DNA of 64,000 bases, from contig NZ_MACI01000078.1 in the NCBI RefSeq assembly GCF_001884105.1, positions 1 to 64,000 of the forward strand, given 5' to 3'. This document shows, piece by piece, positions 59,935 to 64,000 of this stretch; within the stretch, counting starts at the first letter, position 1, and each line of letters starts with the position of its first letter. The notes below the pieces were generated by a model. That model was not told where the DNA came from. It ran no database searches and saw nothing but the letters and a program-made list of their open reading frames with translations. Source of the stretch: Bacillus luti (lineage in GTDB: Bacteria; Bacillota; Bacilli; Bacillales; Bacillaceae_G). Position numbers and translations under genes: made by a program.

Positions 59935-60489
59935 GTGAAGAAGCTAATTGCTATTATACTAGTAGGAGCGCTCGTGTGGGCGGGAGTCAACTTTTATAAT
60001 TCAAAGAAAGAAGAAAAAGAAAGAAAAGCGAAACAAGCAGAATTACAAGAGAAAGAAATATTACCACAAGTAGGATTTAAAGCACCGAATATAACATTGA
60101 AAGGGTTAGATGGAAAGTTGTATTCGTTAAATGATGCAAACGGAAAACCATATGTGATTAATTTCTGGGCGTCATGGTGTGGACCGTGTGAAATGGAAGC
60201 ACCTGACTTAGTTCATTTTTATGACAAATATAAAAAGGATATTGAAATCTTTGCAGTAAATGCAACTGTAAGTGACCCGGTACAAGAAGCAAGTGCATTT
60301 GCGGATCGCCATGGATTTGAGTTTCCTGTTTTATTAGATATGGATGGAGTAGCTGGATTAGATTATAAAGTATTCTCTTTACCAACGACATTTTTTGTTA
60401 ATAAAGATGGCATTATAGTAGAACATGTACGAGGTGTATTACCTCCAGATCAATTAGAAGAGAAATTTAAGAAATTAATTGAGAATTAA
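59935..60489 (+). CDS. TlpA/ResA-like thiol-disulfide oxidoreductase
   Basis: A 184-aa membrane-anchored thioredoxin. Anchor is at about 2-22; the fold begins VGFKAPNITLKGLDGKLYSL. The active site is WASWCGPCEME with cysteines 82 and 85, and the cis-proline is in FSLPTTFFVNKDG. It reduces or oxidises protein thiols outside the membrane (cytochrome c, spore or envelope proteins). GTG start behind GGAGGAAG. The Lgt-like gene follows by 14 bases. Confidence 0.9.
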   Translation: MKKLIAIILVGALVWAGVNFYNSKKEEKERKAKQAELQEKEILPQVGFKAPNITLKGLDGKLYSLNDANGKPYVINFWASWCGPCEMEAPDLVHFYDKYKKDIEIFAVNATVSDPVQEASAFADRHGFEFPVLLDMDGVAGLDYKVFSLPTTFFVNKDGIIVEHVRGVLPPDQLEEKFKKLIEN

Positions 60490-60503
60490 GAGGGGATTAC
60501 GTA

Positions 60504-61187
60504 GTGATGGAGTGGATCATGAGGTTACAACCCGTATCTCTTATAATTGGAAGTTTAATTGGGTTTATGTTGATGAAACGAAAGATGATGCACCAAAGTG
60601 TGTCATATGAAAAACTTATGGATGCAGTAACAAATGCCTTCCTTATCATCGTATTTGTATGGAAATTTGCACCGGCCATTTTAAATCCTGTATGGGCTTT
60701 TAGGTCGCCGGTGCAAGCGTTAGTAGCTGTAGGTAGTATGCAGCATATTATGGTAGGATGCATACTAGCGAGTGTATACATTGTTTGGAAAAGTAAAAAG
60801 GATCAATTTTCACTTCGTATTTTATTTGATGCATTGCCTTTTGGGTTGTGTATGAGTATTATCTTTTATTTTCTATTCCACCGAGAAGTAGGTGCACAAA
60901 CGACACTACCTTGGGGAATGAAAATATATGAATCTAAATTTTTATACCATCCTATTTTCATATACGAGATCATATTCGCTCTTTGTATAATTAGCTGGTT
61001 ATGGCTAAAAAATGAAAGATTAGGAAATGGAAAGAATATAAGTTCTTTTTTTATTTTTGAGGGAATTGCACACGTTATGATTTCGCTAATTAGTGAACAA
61101 AATGTGATTTTATTTGGTCTATCCATACAGCAAATAATGAGTTTTGTTGTTATTAGTTTAGGGATTTTGTTGATACCAAAAAAATAG
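60504..61187 (+). CDS. Lgt-like polytopic membrane protein
   Basis: A 227-aa protein with six to seven membrane helices and a YHPIFIYEIIFALCI segment that matches the HPxxxYE motif of prolipoprotein diacylglyceryl transferase (Lgt). Other Lgt signature residues (the RGG and H-G-G regions) are not evident and the protein is short. It is probably not the housekeeping Lgt. GTG 60504 and ATG 60507 are both possible starts. Co-transcribed with the TlpA-like gene, it could be a membrane redox partner, in the manner of DsbD-like pairs. Confidence 0.68.
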   Translation: MMEWIMRLQPVSLIIGSLIGFMLMKRKMMHQSVSYEKLMDAVTNAFLIIVFVWKFAPAILNPVWAFRSPVQALVAVGSMQHIMVGCILASVYIVWKSKKDQFSLRILFDALPFGLCMSIIFYFLFHREVGAQTTLPWGMKIYESKFLYHPIFIYEIIFALCIISWLWLKNERLGNGKNISSFFIFEGIAHVMISLISEQNVILFGLSIQQIMSFVVISLGILLIPKK

Positions 61188-61223
61188 CCATGTACGGAAT
61201 GTATCCGTACATGGCTATTTTTA
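61180..61223. terminator. Bidirectional terminator
   Basis: AATAGCCATGTACGGA pairs with TCCGTACATGGCTATT around a short loop, flanked by A and T tracts. The plus-strand stop codon lies in its left arm. Confidence 0.85.
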
Positions 61224-61232
61224 TTATATATA

Positions 61233-61778
61233 TTAAAAAATTGGCGGAGTAACAGAAAATAAGACAATCGCATTTTTTTCAAATTGATTTACCCATTTAT
61301 GCTTTAAATAAGCAGGTATTTTTACACTATCACCAGTTTCTAATATGTATTCTTCTTCATTTAGGTGCAATGTAATAGTTCCATCCAATACGAAGGCTAG
61401 TTCCTCTCCTTTATGTTCTAGAACATTTTCTGATGAGGCAGTATCCGGTGGGATAGTCATAATTGCCGTTGCTAAATTTCCTGTGAAATCAGGTGAAAGC
61501 ATTTCATATGATAAATTATCGATAATCATTTTCTTACGTTTATGTGAGCGTACGATTAAATCATCTGTATTTGTTTCTTCAAGTAAAAAGCTAAATGTTG
61601 GAACATCAAGTGCTTTTGCGAGTACCTTTAATGTTTGAATAGAAGGATTAGCAGAACCACGTTCAATTTGACTTAACATAGATGGTGTAATTTCAGCCAT
61701 CTTTGCTAGTTCTTTACTAGTTAAACCTTTTTCTTTTCTTTGCTTTTCAATCTTTTTACCAATATCTATATTTTCCAT
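61233..61778 (-). CDS. XRE-cupin transcriptional regulator
   Basis: A 181-aa protein. The HTH (about 8-62) reads KKIEKQRKEKGLTSKELAKM then AEITPSMLSQIERGSANPSI. The cupin domain (about 105-178) has GEELAFVLDGTITLHLNEEE and GDSVKIPAYLKHKWVN. This layout is common in regulators of amino acid or polyamine catabolism. It is divergent from dsdA, so D-serine or a related compound may be its signal. Confidence 0.9.
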   Translation of the reverse strand: MENIDIGKKIEKQRKEKGLTSKELAKMAEITPSMLSQIERGSANPSIQTLKVLAKALDVPTFSFLLEETNTDDLIVRSHKRKKMIIDNLSYEMLSPDFTGNLATAIMTIPPDTASSENVLEHKGEELAFVLDGTITLHLNEEEYILETGDSVKIPAYLKHKWVNQFEKNAIVLFSVTPPIF

Positions 61779-61926
61779 AAAACATTCTCCTTTATAATTG
61801 TTAAATTATATTTAAATAAATTAAATTAAAATTAACCAAAACTGTATTTTATGTTAAACTATATTAAAATTAATTTAATTATAATTTATTGTATAGTGAG
61901 CTACAAGGATATGAGGAGGAAACGGA

Positions 61927-63249
61927 ATGAAGGAAATAGGGGAATTAAAAGCAGAGTATCCATTAGTTAATAAACTTATTGCAACAGAAGAAGTGTTTTG
62001 GATAAACCCGAATATAGAAAAGTATGAAACAGCAATAAAAGCTTCACCACTTAATGAAGAAAATGTAAAAGATGCGGAAGAGAGATTAAAGCGTTTTGCA
62101 CCATATATTGCGAAAGTTTTTCCTGAAACGAAAGAAAAAAACGGCATTATTGAATCACCTTTAGTGAAAATACCTACTATGAAACAATCTTTAGAGAAAA
62201 GATATGAGAAACCTGTACTAGGAGAACTATTATTAAAATGTGATAGTCACCTTCCAATATCAGGTTCAATAAAAGCTAGAGGTGGCATTTATGAAGTGTT
62301 GAAACATGCTGAGCAATTAGCATTGCAACATGGAATATTAACAGAAGAAGATGATTACTCCATTTTAGATAGTGATACATGTAGAGAGTTTTTTGCAACA
62401 TACTCTATTGCAGTAGGTTCGACAGGTAACTTAGGTCTAAGCATCGGGATTATGAGTGCGAAACTAGGCTTTAATGTGACTGTTCATATGTCAGCAGACG
62501 CGAAACAATGGAAAAAAGATTTATTAAGAAGTAAAGGTGTAAACGTTATTGAATATGAGGCTGATTATAGTAAAGCAGTAGAGGAAGGAAGAAGGCAAGC
62601 GGATGCCGATCCTAGCTGTTATTTTGTCGATGATGAAAACTCCCATGATTTATTTTTGGGATATGCAGTCGCAGCATCACGTTTACAAAAGCAATTAGAA
62701 GAGATAAAGATTATAGTAGATAAAGAACATCCTTTATTCGTTTACCTTCCTTGCGGAGTAGGGGGCGGACCTGGCGGAGTAGCATTTGGCTTAAAGCTCT
62801 TGTTTAAAGAAAACGTACATTGCTTCTTTGCAGAGCCGACACACTCTCCGTGTATGTTACTTGGTTTAATGACAGGGCTTCATGATAAAATTGCTGTTCA
62901 AGATATTGGGATTGATAATGTAACAGCTGCGGATGGACTTGCGGTAGGAAGAGCGTCTGGATTTGTGGGTAAAACGATGGAACCATTTTTAAGTGGCAAT
63001 TACACAGTAAGTGATGAAGAGTTGTATAGATTATTAAAAGAGCTAGCTGATACAGAAAACATGTACTTAGAACCTTCTGCATTAGCGGGTATGATAGGAC
63101 CAGTGAAAGTATGTAACGAAGATGAGTATTTACAAAAGCAACAGTTAACCGAGAAGATGAAGACAGGTACTCATATTGTGTGGGGAACTGGCGGTAGTAT
63201 GGTTCCGAAAGATGTAATGAATGGATATTATAAGAAAGGTTCGGAATAA
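61927..63249 (+). CDS. dsdA: D-serine ammonia-lyase
   Basis: A 440-aa PLP enzyme converting D-serine to pyruvate and ammonia. The PLP lysine is in SGSIKARGG at about residue 115; the phosphate-binding loop appears as [10 protein letters not shown] at about 276-285; [20 protein letters not shown] is the substrate loop. Normal length. GAGGAGGAAACGG precedes the ATG. It is divergent from the XRE-cupin gene across an AT-rich spacer with ATTAAA-N5-TTTAAT type symmetry. Confidence 0.95.
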   Translation: MKEIGELKAEYPLVNKLIATEEVFWINPNIEKYETAIKASPLNEENVKDAEERLKRFAPYIAKVFPETKEKNGIIESPLVKIPTMKQSLEKRYEKPVLGELLLKCDSHLPISGSIKARGGIYEVLKHAEQLALQHGILTEEDDYSILDSDTCREFFATYSIAVGSTGNLGLSIGIMSAKLGFNVTVHMSADAKQWKKDLLRSKGVNVIEYEADYSKAVEEGRRQADADPSCYFVDDENSHDLFLGYAVAASRLQKQLEEIKIIVDKEHPLFVYLPCGVGGGPGGVAFGLKLLFKENVHCFFAEPTHSPCMLLGLMTGLHDKIAVQDIGIDNVTAADGLAVGRASGFVGKTMEPFLSGNYTVSDEELYRLLKELADTENMYLEPSALAGMIGPVKVCNEDEYLQKQQLTEKMKTGTHIVWGTGGSMVPKDVMNGYYKKGSE

Positions 63250-63258
63250 GCACCGATA

Positions 63259-63293
63259 AGAAAAATGAGGCTAATTGTAGCCTCATTTTTTCA
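63259..63293 (+). terminator. Terminator of dsdA
   Basis: AAATGAGGCTA pairs with TAGCCTCATTT around a short loop, followed by T residues. Confidence 0.8.
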
Positions 63294-63412
63294 TGTACAT
63301 AAAAATCTTTGTTATTTTCATAATAGTTCTTTATAGTATATATAAAGGATAACTAATATTGAATAAATACAACAAAAAGCTTTATTTTACATAATAAGAG
63401 GATGTGTATACG

Positions 63413-64000
63413 ATGTCATTACAGACTAAATATATAGCGGGTATTTCGCTTGGGGTTATGGGAGTAGGCTTTGCGGCTTCAATCCCTTTTCAAGGAACGG
63501 TAGCTGGAGAGATTATTCAAGGAGGATTTGAGGCTGGGTTAGTTGGCGGACTTGCAGATTGGTTCGCAGTTACAGCTTTATTCCGTCACCCGATGGGAAT
63601 TCCAATTCCGCATACAGCTTTGTTACCTAAAAACCGTAAACGAGTAACGAAAGGACTCATCAATACGTTAGAAAATGAATGGCTAACGAAAGAAAGTATT
63701 ACGAATAAAGTAAAAGAAATGCAGCTAGCGCAAATGGTGCTGCAAATTGCTGAGAGAGAAATGCAGTCTGATGCTGTGAAAAAAGGGATTGTAACGATTG
63801 CGGAGAAAGCGATTGTTACAATAGATACGGAAAAGTTAGCTGTTATTATTGAAAAAGAATTAAAAACGTATTTGCATACAATTAATACAAGTAACATCTT
63901 ACAAGTGCTTGTTGATCAATTAGTTGTGCAAGAATATGATGAGAAGACACTTGATTACATATTAGTAAAGGGGAAAGATTGGACAGCGCAAGATGAAGCT
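63413..64000 (+). CDS. DUF445-family membrane protein, cut by window edge
   Basis: From ATG 63413 the frame is open to the right edge (196 codons). The start MSLQTKYIAGISLGVMGVGF is a membrane segment; GGFEAGLVGGLADWFAVTAL then FRHPMGIPIPHTALLPKNRK is the DUF445 signature. Function unknown in Bacillus. GAGGATG precedes the start. The rest lies outside the window. Confidence 0.85.
   Translation, partial: MSLQTKYIAGISLGVMGVGFAASIPFQGTVAGEIIQGGFEAGLVGGLADWFAVTALFRHPMGIPIPHTALLPKNRKRVTKGLINTLENEWLTKESITNKVKEMQLAQMVLQIAEREMQSDAVKKGIVTIAEKAIVTIDTEKLAVIIEKELKTYLHTINTSNILQVLVDQLVVQEYDEKTLDYILVKGKDWTAQDEA

Noticed and set aside
62804-63286. A 160-codon minus-strand open frame over dsdA
   Set aside because: Antisense to a well-conserved enzyme gene and without a ribosome binding site.
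1-64000. Search for tRNA, rRNA, CRISPR arrays and prophage genes
   Set aside because: None seen while reading; no tRNA-scanning program was run, so a missed small RNA gene cannot be excluded.

Overview
The window is a stretch of Bacillus cereus group chromosome (B. cereus, thuringiensis or anthracis type). It is low in G+C, has strong AGGAGG-type ribosome binding sites, and carries a flagellin/fli-flh cluster, an H-type spore SASP, an FbpA-type Fur-regulated basic protein and a bcr1 repeat, which is known only from this group. This assignment comes from protein and repeat recognition by eye; no database search was run.

Layout. 1-487: the 5' part of an IS200/IS605-type tnpB gene, cut by the window edge, lies just past the flagellin terminator. 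509-12059: flagellin on the minus strand, then a long plus-strand flagellar run: lytic transglycosylase, a 74-aa SPOA protein, FliM, FliN, a FliO-like protein, FliP, FliQ, FliR, FlhB, FlhA, FlhF and a FlgG-like rod protein. Flagellin has a near-consensus sigma-A promoter, and neither flhG nor sigD follows flhF. 12119-16851: a Fur-box LLM monooxygenase, a TrmB regulator with azlCD, and a TetR regulator with a membrane protein. 16879-33479: minus-strand metabolic genes, sspH, a divergent XRE-TPR regulator/MFS pair, a LysR regulator divergent from an ABC importer operon that ends in a beta-CASP metallohydrolase, then assorted hydrolases, a cupin, and a MarR/DUF3147/hydrolase set.

33648-40034: a PP2C-like gene, then a compact module with a sigma-54 promoter and paired upstream sites: NhaC antiporter, isoaspartyl dipeptidase, and a sigma-54 enhancer-binding protein. 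Behind it lie fragments of an aspartase and of an asparagine synthetase. The module looks like an inserted (iso)aspartate-utilisation unit. 40299-49860: an ECF sigma/anti-sigma pair, a BNR-repeat protein, a CDF efflux pump, FbpA with a Fur box, a bcr1 element, an EamA exporter with a GntR regulator, and a divergent Zur-type locus (COG0523 GTPase versus permease plus TIGR03943 protein) with two Zur boxes. 49948-57759: a gene remnant, a second NhaC, fumarase C, a PH-domain protein, a mini-lipoprotein, a DUF2087 regulator, a MATE exporter and a peptidase E-like protein.

58144-64000: a DUF3942-type protein; a BlaI/BlaR1-like/TlpA/Lgt-like cluster in which the same ACTAC-N5-GTAGT dyad stands before both blaI and tlpA; an XRE-cupin regulator divergent from D-serine ammonia-lyase; and the start of a DUF445 protein cut by the right edge. 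No tRNA, rRNA or CRISPR array was seen.
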